NCBI GenBank assembly: GCA_944325295.1
Contig: CALUZL010000143.1
Span: forward strand, 1 to 26,725
Length of the DNA stretch: 26,725 bases
Reading direction: 5' to 3'
DNA from: an uncultured Erysipelotrichaceae bacterium
GTDB lineage: Bacteria > Bacillota_I > Bacilli_A > Erysipelotrichales > Erysipelotrichaceae
Part shown: piece by piece, positions 19,813 to 26,725 of the stretch
Layout: each line of letters starts with the position of its first letter
Numbering within the stretch: position 1 is the stretch's first letter
Program-made: the position numbers and the translations under genes
The notes under the pieces: model-generated
Told to the model about the DNA's origin: nothing
The model's input: only the letters and a program-made list of their open reading frames with translations
The model's database searches: none

Positions 19813-20952
19813 TTACAGTCGGGCGCTGCCTTTTGTGTAAGTTTGAACTACTTCGTAGTCGTCGGCTAAAACGACGATATCGGCATCATAACCGGCGACC
19901 AGTTTCCCCTTGCGATCATCGATACCTAAAAGACGAGCCGGGTTTAGGGTGCAGGAATTGATCGCATAGTCCCAAGGGACTAAAGCTTTTTCTACCAATA
20001 CCTCAAGACCTTTGTTTACCCTGAGCGTCGATCCGGCAAGGTTTCCGGCTTCGACCAAATGCGCACTGCCATCTTCAAAAAGTTCGATCTCCTGACCACC
20101 GAAAAGGACTTTTGTGCCCACCGGCAGACCTTTGACCATCAAAGAATCAGTGATCATGACGGCATAGTCACGACCCTTGCTCATGAAGTAGTTGTTTAAA
20201 GCTTCCGGTGTCGAGTGGTTGCCATCGCAAATGATCTCACCAAAGACATCCCTTAGACGATACGCTGCTCCGACAAGGCCATTCTTGCGATGATTAAACG
20301 GCGTCATGCCATTGTAGACATGAGTCATCGATCTTGCGCCGTTGGCGATCGCCATGCTGGCTTGCTCATAGGTGGCACCGCTGTGACCGATCGAGACGAC
20401 GACACCGTTTTGTGAAAGATACCTTACAAGCTTAAAGTCGTCATCGGTCTCTGTAGCCATCGTGATGATCTTGATATTGCCATGGGCAGCATTTTGAAAC
20501 CTCTCAAACTGCTCGATCGTTCCCTTGACGATACACTCTTCAGGCTGTGCTCCCTTATAGACCATATCGAGATAGGGTCCTTCAAAATGGATACCCAATA
20601 TCTCAGCTCCTTCATAGCCCTCTTCTTTGACCTTGGCGACATTGGCTACGGCCTTAGTGAGGACTTCTTCGGTCTGCGTGATCGTTGTCGGCAAAAAACC
20701 GCAGACGCCATCTTTGACGATATTCTTCGTCCAGTTTCTAAGACCTTCTTCATTTGCATCGTTGGTGTCAAAACCATAGGCACCATGCGTATGGACATCG
20801 ATAAAGCCCGGCACGATCCTCAGATCGCCATAATCTTTATCTACCGGTCTTTCGCCATATTCGTAGATTCTTCTTATCTTACCATCTTCGATCTCGATCT
20901 GAGCTTTCAAAAATTGCCCGACGACCCAGACGCGTGTACTTTGAATGATCAT
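19813..20952 (-). CDS. nagA: N-acetylglucosamine-6-phosphate deacetylase (copy 2)
   Basis: 379 aa from the ATG at 20952 (MIIQSTRVWVVGQ), which overlaps the nagB stop by one base (TAATG) and has GAGGTAAGATA as ribosome site; an upstream in-frame start would lie entirely inside nagB. Landmarks: GFIDVHTHGAYGFDTND, HFEGPYLD, SIGHSGATYEQ, THVYNGMTPFNHR, IICDGNHSTPE, MITDSLMVKGL, and AGSTLRVNKGL. It converts GlcNAc-6-P to GlcN-6-P for the NagB deaminase encoded just ahead, the standard pair of GlcNAc catabolism. Same length and same first five residues as copy 1 in the murQ operon, so the two arose by duplication. Confidence 0.95.
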   Translation of the reverse strand: MIIQSTRVWVVGQFLKAQIEIEDGKIRRIYEYGERPVDKDYGDLRIVPGFIDVHTHGAYGFDTNDANEEGLRNWTKNIVKDGVCGFLPTTITQTEEVLTKAVANVAKVKEEGYEGAEILGIHFEGPYLDMVYKGAQPEECIVKGTIEQFERFQNAAHGNIKIITMATETDDDFKLVRYLSQNGVVVSIGHSGATYEQASMAIANGARSMTHVYNGMTPFNHRKNGLVGAAYRLRDVFGEIICDGNHSTPEALNNYFMSKGRDYAVMITDSLMVKGLPVGTKVLFGGQEIELFEDGSAHLVEAGNLAGSTLRVNKGLEVLVEKALVPWDYAINSCTLNPARLLGIDDRKGKLVAGYDADIVVLADDYEVVQTYTKGSARL

Positions 20953-21695
20953 TATCTTACCTCGTAATCTTCTGGCTCTAAAAGCGAAGCAGCTTCGGTA
21001 TCGACCACGACGGTGACTGATGGGTGTTTTTGTAAGATCGAAGCCGGACACTTCTCGCTGATCGGACCCTTGATCATATCGTGGATCGCCTGTGCTTTAT
21101 TCTTGCCATTTGCCACAAGCAGGATATTTTTGGCTTTCATGATGTTGGCCGGACCCATCGTTATAGCTTCATGCGGCACTTCTTCTCCAAGCGGATCAAA
21201 GAAACGGGCATTATCGGTGCGGGTTTGCTCTGTGAGTTCAGTGACATGAGTCGTCTGACTAAAGGGTGTATCCGGCTCATTAAAGCCGATATGACCATCA
21301 GAACCGATACCCAATACCTGAATATCGACGACCATCTTTTCCATGGCTTCATCGTAATCCTTAGCATTTTTAGCTAAATCGCCAAGACCGCTTGGAATAT
21401 GGATGTGGTCCTCAGGAATATCGATGTGATCGAAAAGCTGCTTGTGCATGAAAGTGTAGTAACTTTCACTGTGCTCAAGCGGCAGACCGACATATTCATC
21501 AAGGTTAAAAGTATAGATGCCCTTATAGCTGGTGCCGTTTTCCGTGTGATCTTTGATCATGCGCTTATAAAGACCGATCGGACTTGAACCGGTAGCCAGA
21601 CCTAAGACACTGCCCTCTTTCAGATAAGGCTTCATGACTTCGAAAGCGACATCGCTGACGCCGTCATAATCCTTCGTACAAATTACTCTAAACAT
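20952..21695 (-). CDS. nagB: Glucosamine-6-phosphate deaminase
   Basis: 247 aa. Converts GlcN-6-P to fructose-6-P and ammonia, linking amino sugars to glycolysis. Family motifs: LGLATGSSPIGLY (phosphate loop, 31-43), FNLDEYVGL (Asp66/Glu67), GIGSDGHIGFNEP (129-141, catalytic His135 and Glu140), and HEAITMGPANIMKAK. The C-terminal allosteric tail of the E. coli enzyme is absent, as in other short Gram-positive NagB proteins. Ribosome site GGGAGGTAATGA before the ATG at 21695 is strong; an ATG four bases upstream is out of frame. It is the only nagB in the window and must also serve the murQ-nagA operon. A palindromic operator lies upstream. Confidence 0.97.
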   Translation of the reverse strand: MFRVICTKDYDGVSDVAFEVMKPYLKEGSVLGLATGSSPIGLYKRMIKDHTENGTSYKGIYTFNLDEYVGLPLEHSESYYTFMHKQLFDHIDIPEDHIHIPSGLGDLAKNAKDYDEAMEKMVVDIQVLGIGSDGHIGFNEPDTPFSQTTHVTELTEQTRTDNARFFDPLGEEVPHEAITMGPANIMKAKNILLVANGKNKAQAIHDMIKGPISEKCPASILQKHPSVTVVVDTEAASLLEPEDYEVR

Positions 21696-21742
21696 TCATT
21701 ACCTCCCAATAGATATCAATCTATTACCATCATAACCCTTTT

Positions 21743-21766
21743 TAGCGCTTTTTAAAAGCGCTATCA
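21743..21766. promoter_or_regulatory. Palindromic operator upstream of nagB, overlapping a cre-like site
   Basis: Arms TAGCGCTTTT and AAAAGCGCTA around a single central T (21743-21763), perfectly symmetric. TAAAAGCGCTATCA (21753-21766) matches the cre consensus at all but one fixed position. A minus-strand TATGAT at 21731-21736 is a possible -10 box downstream. The palindrome has no T run, so it is read as a protein-binding site, for CcpA or a specific sugar repressor. Confidence 0.55.
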
Positions 21767-21776
21767 CCTACATTGT

Positions 21777-21792
21777 GATGATAGTGATCATC
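21777..21792. repeat. Second inverted repeat in the nagB leader region
   Basis: GATGAT-AGTG-ATCATC, 6-bp arms, 11 bases from the cre-like site. Could be a second operator; evidence is symmetry only. Confidence 0.3.
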
Positions 21793-21824
21793 TGTTTTTG
21801 CAAGTTTACTTTTTTTGGCTCATT

Positions 21825-21848
21825 AAAAAAGGAGATCTTATGATCCCC
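21825..21848 (-). terminator. Intrinsic terminator of the MATE gene
   Basis: Minus strand GGGGATC-ATAA-GATCTCC followed by TTTTTT: seven pairs including one G-U, tetraloop, good T run, six bases after the MATE stop codon. Confidence 0.78.
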
Positions 21849-21854
21849 ATTATG

Positions 21855-23198
21855 TTATGCCGTCTTTAATTTCTTTGGCGCATAGTACAGATAATAGTAG
21901 ACGATAAAGACCAAAGATGTGACCGACCAGGATATCCCATAGGCCATGAGCACATCGCCCAAAGTACCCTGCGGTACCACAAAGAGGACCCAGATGACTC
22001 GGACACCGACAACACCGATTGCCGTGATCATCGTCGGTACGATACTGTTGCCGACACCGCGAAGACCGCCGGCAATGATCTCAATGGGCGTGTAAGCGAT
22101 CCAGAAAGGTGCGACCACAAAGATGATGCCGGCACCGATACTGATGACGCTCGCATCGCTGTTGAAGATGCCGATAAGACCCGGGGCAAAGATATAGACA
22201 ACGATCAAGATCCCGACCGTTATCGCCATCGATAAGGCCAACCAGCGGTTGAGACCTTTTTTGACCCGGCTTATATTTCGAGCGCCGAAGTTTTGGCCGA
22301 CAAAAGTAGTTATCGCAATGCCTAAAGCTCCGACCGTCTGCCAATAGAGCTGGTCGATCTTGCCATAAGCGGTAAAGGCAGCGATCGAATCGACACCCAG
22401 ACGATTGATGCTGGAATTGATGACAAGATTGCTTATGGAGTAAAGGACCGATTGAATCCCGGCGGGGATACCGATCTTGATGATATCTAAAGTTATATCC
22501 TTATCGATCTTCAACTCTTTAAGTTCTAAGTGCAAGGCATCTTGGCTTTTCATCAAAGAGAGGACGACCAAAGCAGCCGACACCGTTTCCGCGATGACCG
22601 TTGCGACCGCTGCTCCGGCAACACCCATATTGAAAGTGGCGATAAAGACGATGTCAAGGATCGTATTGATGATGCTGGCGACGATCAGATAGTAAAGCGG
22701 ATGCTTGCTGTCGCCAACCGCTCTTAAGATCGCGCAGCCGATATTGTATATGAGTAACGGTATCAGACCGACAAAATAGATATTGGTATAAGAAGTCGAC
22801 ATCCCTAAGATCGAACTTGGCACACCCAGAGCACTCAAAGCCATCTCAGAAGTAAAGATACAGATGATACTGAACACCAGGCCGACAACGATCGAAAGTG
22901 CCAGGGCCGTATGGACTGTCTTAGAGACCTTATTGTAGTCAGAGGAGCCGAAGTATTGTGAGATCAAAACAGTAGCTCCACTTGCTAAACCGACAAAGAA
23001 TCCGACGTAGAGATTGACGTAGGTTCCCGTCGTCCCGCCGACAGCCGCCAGAGCTTCTTTACCCAAGAAATTACCGACGATCAGGGCGTCTACGGTGTTA
23101 TACAATTGTTGAAAAAAAGTTCCAAATAAGATCGGAAAGAAAAACATCAAAAGCGGCTTTATGATCGGACCGCTTGTAATCTTAAGGGAACTACTCAC
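21855..23198 (-). CDS. MATE-family multidrug/organic cation efflux transporter
   Basis: 447 aa with about 12 membrane spans in two similar halves. The opening ITSGPIIKPLLMFFFPILFG and FQQLYNTVDALIVGNFLG is characteristic of the MATE family in Bacillota (Na+ or H+ driven antiport of drugs and cationic toxins), with the second-half equivalent NSSINRLGVDSIAAFTAYGKID and TTFVGQNFGARN. The start is taken as GTG 23198 because the conserved N-terminus begins there. It has no ribosome site; a good promoter ends 8 nt ahead, so the mRNA is probably leaderless. It stands alone between two transcription units, with a terminator downstream. Confidence 0.93.
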   Translation of the reverse strand: MSSSLKITSGPIIKPLLMFFFPILFGTFFQQLYNTVDALIVGNFLGKEALAAVGGTTGTYVNLYVGFFVGLASGATVLISQYFGSSDYNKVSKTVHTALALSIVVGLVFSIICIFTSEMALSALGVPSSILGMSTSYTNIYFVGLIPLLIYNIGCAILRAVGDSKHPLYYLIVASIINTILDIVFIATFNMGVAGAAVATVIAETVSAALVVLSLMKSQDALHLELKELKIDKDITLDIIKIGIPAGIQSVLYSISNLVINSSINRLGVDSIAAFTAYGKIDQLYWQTVGALGIAITTFVGQNFGARNISRVKKGLNRWLALSMAITVGILIVVYIFAPGLIGIFNSDASVISIGAGIIFVVAPFWIAYTPIEIIAGGLRGVGNSIVPTMITAIGVVGVRVIWVLFVVPQGTLGDVLMAYGISWSVTSLVFIVYYYLYYAPKKLKTA

Positions 23199-23206
23199 GT
23201 CTTAGA

Positions 23207-23234
23207 ATTATAAACAACCCTTTGATAAAATCAA
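23207..23234 (-). promoter_or_regulatory. Promoter of the MATE gene, giving a near-leaderless mRNA
   Basis: Minus-strand -35 TTGATT (23229-23234), 16-nt spacer, perfect -10 TATAAT (23207-23212). Expected start at 23199-23201, at most a few bases from the GTG at 23198. The -35 lies in a small palindrome TTGATAAAATCAA (23222-23234) that could be an operator. Confidence 0.6.
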
Positions 23235-23239
23235 GACGG

Positions 23240-23971
23240 TTAATAATAAATTTTCATTAAATACAGTCCGCAGGCATCGATGTTGTACCTTTTGGTATCT
23301 TTAGAGGGCTCTGCAAGCATTTTTTGCACCTCTTGGATCGTCTTTTGCCCACGACCGACATCGATCAGTGTCCCGACGATCATCCGGACCATATGTCTCA
23401 AAAACCCGTCACCTTTGATATCGATGAGCAATAGATCATCGCGCTTTTCGATATCAAGATTAAAGATCGTTCGCACCTGATCGCTTTTCACTTCAAGCGG
23501 GGTCGTATTAAATGAGCTGAAATCATGACGTCCGACAAATAACTTGGCCACTGCTATCATCTTTTCGAGGTCGAGATCATAAAAACACTGATAGGCAAAA
23601 CCGTCTAAAAACGGTGAATACTCACCGGTATTGATGATGTAGCGATAGTACTTGCCCTTACAGTTGTAGCGGCAGTGAAAATCAGAAGCTGTGACTTCGG
23701 CTTTATTAATATGGATGTCTTTGGGCAAAAGGGCATTGAGACTTCCTTTTAAGCGGTAGGGATCGATGTCCTTTTGGGCATCGAAGTGGAATACCTGATC
23801 TAAAGCGTGGACTTTACTGTCAGTCCGTGAAGCCATGATGATCTTTATCTTTTCCTTAAAAATGACCTCAAGCTGCTCTTGGATCACATCCTGGATCGCC
23901 AGTCCATTGATCTGGCTTTGAAAACCGACGTAGTTATTGCCTCTATAGGCGACATGACAGAGATATCTCAT
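23240..23971 (-). CDS. truA: tRNA pseudouridine(38-40) synthase TruA
   Basis: 243 aa. Isomerises uridines 38-40 in the tRNA anticodon arm. Family motifs: VAYRGNNYVGFQSQ, ASRTDSKVHALDQVFHFD with catalytic Asp51, YRYIINTGEYSPF, FVGRHDFSSF and FLRHMVRMIVGTLIDVGRG. Its start ATG overlaps the ecfT stop (ATGA). The ecfA1-ecfA2-ecfT-truA order is the usual arrangement in Bacillota, so no special link between modification and transport is implied. Confidence 0.97.
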   Translation of the reverse strand: MRYLCHVAYRGNNYVGFQSQINGLAIQDVIQEQLEVIFKEKIKIIMASRTDSKVHALDQVFHFDAQKDIDPYRLKGSLNALLPKDIHINKAEVTASDFHCRYNCKGKYYRYIINTGEYSPFLDGFAYQCFYDLDLEKMIAVAKLFVGRHDFSSFNTTPLEVKSDQVRTIFNLDIEKRDDLLLIDIKGDGFLRHMVRMIVGTLIDVGRGQKTIQEVQKMLAEPSKDTKRYNIDACGLYLMKIYY

Positions 23972-24768
23972 AAGAAAAGCGCTAAAGCGATCATGGCCAA
24001 AAGTATTAAAATCGCCCCGACAAGCAAGATGTAGTCACGCCTTACATAGTGCAAGCGCCGATATCTCGTCCTTTGGGCATCGGGAACATAGCCTCTGGCT
24101 TCCATGGCATTGGCCAATTCATCAGCTCTTTGCAAGGACACCGAAAAAAGCGGAACGACCAAAGAGACGACCGCAGTGATCTTTTCTTTGAGTTTGCCCT
24201 CTTCAAAATCGACACCTCTTGATTTTTGCGAGTTCATGATCCGAATGGTCTCTTCGATGATCGTCGGGATAAATCGCAAAGCGATCGAGATCATCATCGC
24301 GATCTCATGGGCCGGGACCCCGATCCTTTTAAACGGCCCCAAAAGATACTCGATGCCCAAAGTCAGATCGAGCGGTTTTGTCATCATGGTCAAGATCGTA
24401 GTGAGCATGATCATCAAAAACAGCCGGATGATGATGTAAAGCGTATTGAAGATCGCATCGGCATAGATCTTTACAAAGCCGATATCGACCAGTAGCTGGC
24501 CCTGTTTCACACTCAAAATATTGACCACAAGCAAAAAACACATCATGAAGATCAGAGGTCTAAAGGCCCTGATGATGACTTTGAATTTGATCTTGGAAAC
24601 TTTGACGACAAAAGATATCGCTAAAGCTAATACGACATAACCTGTCCAGCCGGCCGGGATGAATATCGCCACCAGCATCACAAGCATCGCCAAGATCTTG
24701 GCACGCGGGTCAAGGCGATGGATCGGTGTATCAAGCGGGATGTATTTACCAAAGACGATATTATTCAT
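23968..24768 (-). CDS. ecfT: ECF transporter transmembrane (T) component
   Basis: 266 aa. Couples the two ATPases to exchangeable substrate-binding S components for vitamins or metals. Starts MNNIVFGKYIPLDTPIHRLDPR, the usual EcfT opening, and has four to six membrane spans and the two ATPase-coupling motifs with Arg-Gly: NSQKSRGVDF and ANAMEARGYVP. The ATG at 24768 has TTGGAGGTAATC ahead and overlaps ecfA2 by 8 nt; a longer frame from 24819 would lie within ecfA2 and has no ribosome site of note. No S component is present in the window. Confidence 0.95.
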   Translation of the reverse strand: MNNIVFGKYIPLDTPIHRLDPRAKILAMLVMLVAIFIPAGWTGYVVLALAISFVVKVSKIKFKVIIRAFRPLIFMMCFLLVVNILSVKQGQLLVDIGFVKIYADAIFNTLYIIIRLFLMIMLTTILTMMTKPLDLTLGIEYLLGPFKRIGVPAHEIAMMISIALRFIPTIIEETIRIMNSQKSRGVDFEEGKLKEKITAVVSLVVPLFSVSLQRADELANAMEARGYVPDAQRTRYRRLHYVRRDYILLVGAILILLAMIALALFL

Positions 24769-25609
24769 GATTACCTCCAAGGGCAACTGCGAGATCTTGG
24801 ATACTGTAGATATTGTCAAGTTTTAGACCCTTGTCCATTAAGAGATCTTTAAGCTTGACGATCTTGGGTTCAATGATCGCATGGCTTTTTAAAAGCGCAC
24901 GATCTTCAAAGAAAGAATGCGCATCTTGTTTGCAGACGACCTTGCCGTCTTCCAAAAGTACGACTTCATCGGCACTTTCATAGACGATCTCGTTATCGTG
25001 AGTGACCAGGATGATCGTCTTGTGAAGTTTTTTATTCAAAGCGCTAAAAAGAGCGATCATCTCTTTAGTGCCGCGCGGATCAAGACCGGCTGTCGGTTCA
25101 TCCAAAACGATTATATCCGGATCAATGGCCAAGATCCCGGCGATCGCCGCTCGTCTTTTCTGACCGCCGCTTATATCCAAAGGACTGCGCTCATAGTAAG
25201 ATTCATCAAGACCGACAAGTCCTAATGCCTCCTTAGCACGAGCGATAGCTTCTTCTTCACTAAACCCGAAATTTTTCGGACCGAATGCGACATCCTTTAA
25301 GATCGTCTCTTCAAAAAGCTGATACTCGCTGAATTGAAAGACCAGGCCGACCTTTCTGCGAAGAGCTTTGAGACCCTTGGGTTTTTTATCGGAGGTTATC
25401 GTAAAATCAGCGATCGTAAGCGTACCGCTGCTTGGCAAAAGCAGGGCGTTTAAATGCTGGATCAGCGTCGACTTCCCGCTTCCTGTCTTACCGATGATCG
25501 CCGTGATCTTGCCCTCGCTTATCTCAAGGTCGATATCTGAGATCGCTTTTGTGGCATAGGGCATGTCCGGCGAATAGATATAACTCAATTTTTCAAACTT
25601 GATCGCCAT
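24761..25609 (-). CDS. ecfA2: ECF transporter ATP-binding protein EcfA2
   Basis: 282 aa ABC ATPase. Walker A GKTGSGKST (residues 40-48), Q-loop VFQFSEYQLFEETI, signature LDISGGQKRRAAIAG, Walker B IIVLDEPTAGLD, H-loop LVTHD. The FSEYQLF Q-loop, in contrast to the NPDNQF of the partner, is typical of EcfA2. It overlaps the end of ecfA1 by 25 nt and the start of ecfT by 8 nt. It forms the heterodimer with EcfA1. Confidence 0.96.
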   Translation of the reverse strand: MAIKFEKLSYIYSPDMPYATKAISDIDLEISEGKITAIIGKTGSGKSTLIQHLNALLLPSSGTLTIADFTITSDKKPKGLKALRRKVGLVFQFSEYQLFEETILKDVAFGPKNFGFSEEEAIARAKEALGLVGLDESYYERSPLDISGGQKRRAAIAGILAIDPDIIVLDEPTAGLDPRGTKEMIALFSALNKKLHKTIILVTHDNEIVYESADEVVLLEDGKVVCKQDAHSFFEDRALLKSHAIIEPKIVKLKDLLMDKGLKLDNIYSIQDLAVALGGNHE

Positions 25610-26436
25610 ATTTCCTCCGCCAGATCTTCGATCTTAGCTACATCCCTGATCATGATGCCTTTTTCCTTCAGGGCAAAAGCCACCTTATAGGTAAAGGGTA
25701 TATCTAGCCCGATGGCCTCTATCCCCTCTTTGTCTTTAAAGGTATCTTCCGGTCGACCGCTCTTATAGAGCTTGCCGTCATTTAAAACGATGACATAGTC
25801 GCTGTTTAAAGCTTCTTCGATATCATGAGTGATCGAGATGATCGTGAGCGCTCGATCGCTGTGCAGGTCATGGATCGTCTTTTTGATCTCTTCTTTACCT
25901 TTGGGATCAAGCATACTGGTAGCCTCATCGAAGATGATGATCTGTGGCTGCATCGCTAAAACCCCGGCGATCGCCACGCGCTGTTTCTGACCGCCGGAGA
26001 GGTTTGTCGGCTCTTTTTCCAGCTTATCTTTCATATCGACAAGGGCGGCATAGCGCTCGATGATCGCATCCATCTTTTCCGGATCGACACAATAGTTCTC
26101 AAGTCCAAAAGCGATATCTTCCCTGACACTTGAAGCTATGAACTGATTGTCGGGGTTTTGAAAGACGATGCCGAGTTTTCTTCTGATACTCTCGATGCTT
26201 CGCTCATTCAAGATCTCGCCATCGATTAAGATCTCACCGCTTTTAGCTACCAAAAGGCCGGAGATGAGCTTAGCGATCGTGCTTTTGCCAGAACCATTAT
26301 GACCCAAGATCGTTGTATAAGTACCTTTTTCAACCGCAAAACTTACGCCTTTAAGCGCATCGTTATCTTCCTCATAGGCAAAATAAACATCTTTGACTTC
26401 GACGACGTTTTTCATAATGCCCATATATAATACCAT
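25585..26436 (-). CDS. ecfA1: ECF transporter ATP-binding protein EcfA1
   Basis: 283 aa ABC ATPase with Walker A GHNGSGKST, Q-loop FQNPDNQFIASSV, signature NLSGGQKQRVAIAG, Walker B IIIFDEATSMLDP and H-loop SITHD; the NPDNQF motif identifies EcfA1. The start is uncertain. ATG 26436 overlaps the stop of the preceding gene (TAATG), favouring coupled re-initiation; ATG 26415 (MKNVVEVKDVYFAY) fits the family start better. Neither has a good ribosome site. Partner of EcfA2 and EcfT. Confidence 0.95.
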   Translation of the reverse strand: MVLYMGIMKNVVEVKDVYFAYEEDNDALKGVSFAVEKGTYTTILGHNGSGKSTIAKLISGLLVAKSGEILIDGEILNERSIESIRRKLGIVFQNPDNQFIASSVREDIAFGLENYCVDPEKMDAIIERYAALVDMKDKLEKEPTNLSGGQKQRVAIAGVLAMQPQIIIFDEATSMLDPKGKEEIKKTIHDLHSDRALTIISITHDIEEALNSDYVIVLNDGKLYKSGRPEDTFKDKEGIEAIGLDIPFTYKVAFALKEKGIMIRDVAKIEDLAEEIWRSSLKN

Positions 26437-26725
26437 TATTTTTCTGAATTATTCATCTTTTTGTCATCGCAAAATACGATCCGACCATAAGCCACAAGCC
26501 AAACACCGCCATACAACACCAAAAACACCGAAAGCGTTATGAGCACAAGCGGGATCATAAAAAAGGAGATATAGGGGATAAAGTTGCCAAACAACCAACA
26601 CACCGCTACAAAGATCAGAGCGATGATGATATCTATCCGCCAGCGTTTTAAGACAGTGCACAGATAACCGGGTCCAAAAAGATCATATTTTCGCATCATG
26701 TCGCCCGCAAGCCACAAGATCAGTG
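26436..26725 (-). CDS. Small membrane protein, probably truncated at the window edge
   Basis: The frame is open to the last base of the window. Reading from an ATG at 26699 gives MMRKYDLFGPGYL..., from a TTG at 26717 six residues more; neither has a ribosome site, so the true start may lie outside. Two to three membrane segments are visible (IDIIIALIFVAVCWLFGNFI, ISFFMIPLVLITLSVFLVLY and a shorter VWLVAYGRIVF), with a polar end KKMNNSEK. The stop overlaps the first ATG of ecfA1, so it is co-transcribed with the ECF operon, where rplQ is more usual in this position. No family recognised. Confidence 0.55.
   Translation of the reverse strand, partial: LILWLAGDMMRKYDLFGPGYLCTVLKRWRIDIIIALIFVAVCWLFGNFIPYISFFMIPLVLITLSVFLVLYGGVWLVAYGRIVFCDDKKMNNSEK

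Noticed and set aside
21743..21763. Palindrome upstream of nagB as an intrinsic terminator of the MATE gene
   Set aside because: No T run on the minus strand, and a proper terminator exists closer to the MATE stop codon (21825-21848).
26400..26725. A riboswitch for the ECF transporter operon
   Set aside because: The genes at the right edge overlap or abut, leaving no leader inside the window; any riboswitch would lie outside.

Overview
The window looks like part of the chromosome of a low-to-mid GC Gram-positive fermenter (Bacillota). The Erysipelotrichia / gut-associated group is a reasonable guess. The reasons are strong AGGAGG-type ribosome sites, PTS transporters, a CcpA-type cre site, an ECF transporter operon ending in truA, a lipobox, and intrinsic terminators. 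The taxonomy is inference only. Nearly all genes lie on the minus strand, so the text follows transcription, from high to low coordinates. I saw no rRNA, tRNA, CRISPR array, IS element or phage gene.

Right end (26725-23240): a small membrane protein gene cut by the window edge, then ecfA1-ecfA2-ecfT-truA. This is the shared energising module of ECF vitamin/metal transporters plus tRNA pseudouridine synthase, all overlapping or coupled. A MATE exporter (23198-21855) follows with its own, apparently leaderless, promoter and a terminator. Then come nagB-nagA (21695-19813) behind a palindromic operator, and a two-gene operon (19597-18446) of a membrane-anchored triple-PepSY protein and a small single-pass protein, preceded by response-regulator-like direct repeats.

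Middle (18445-17442): about 580 bp without an ordinary gene. Its best explanation is a par/Fst-like type I toxin-antitoxin (antisense RNA) locus. A predicted ~60-nt plus-strand RNA and a ~200-nt minus-strand mRNA converge on a shared bidirectional terminator, and each carries near its 5' end one copy of a 15-bp direct repeat, so the two RNAs are complementary there. The mRNA's ribosome site is buried in a 5' hairpin. Beside it lies a lipoprotein gene broken by two separate one-base losses in A tracts. Upstream on the plus strand is a YjbR/EVE-domain protein.

Operon A (16343-11685): a membrane protein, a neutral-ceramidase-like hydrolase, a second membrane protein, a mannose-family PTS EIIA, a HAD phosphatase and a MalY/PatB-type PLP enzyme, closed by a strong terminator.

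Operon B (11551 to the left edge): PTS EIIC-EIID-EIIB behind a promoter with a perfect cre site between its -35 and -10 boxes. An internal terminator follows, then three tandem paralogous SIS proteins (the first fused to a membrane/PH-like domain and with a ruined phosphosugar site), murQ, an AmiE-like serine hydrolase, nagA, an MFS transporter, a GH129-like cytosolic glycosidase, an O6-alkylguanine methyltransferase and the start of an aminopeptidase P.

Taken together, operons A and B supply a complete mannose-type PTS (A/B/C/D) and an amino-sugar salvage route. Imported MurNAc or related sugar becomes the 6-phosphate, MurQ gives GlcNAc-6-P plus D-lactate, NagA gives GlcN-6-P plus acetate, and NagB (from the separate nagBA unit) gives fructose-6-P plus ammonia. 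The glycosidase/MFS pair suggests a second amino-sugar source taken up as a small glycoconjugate.
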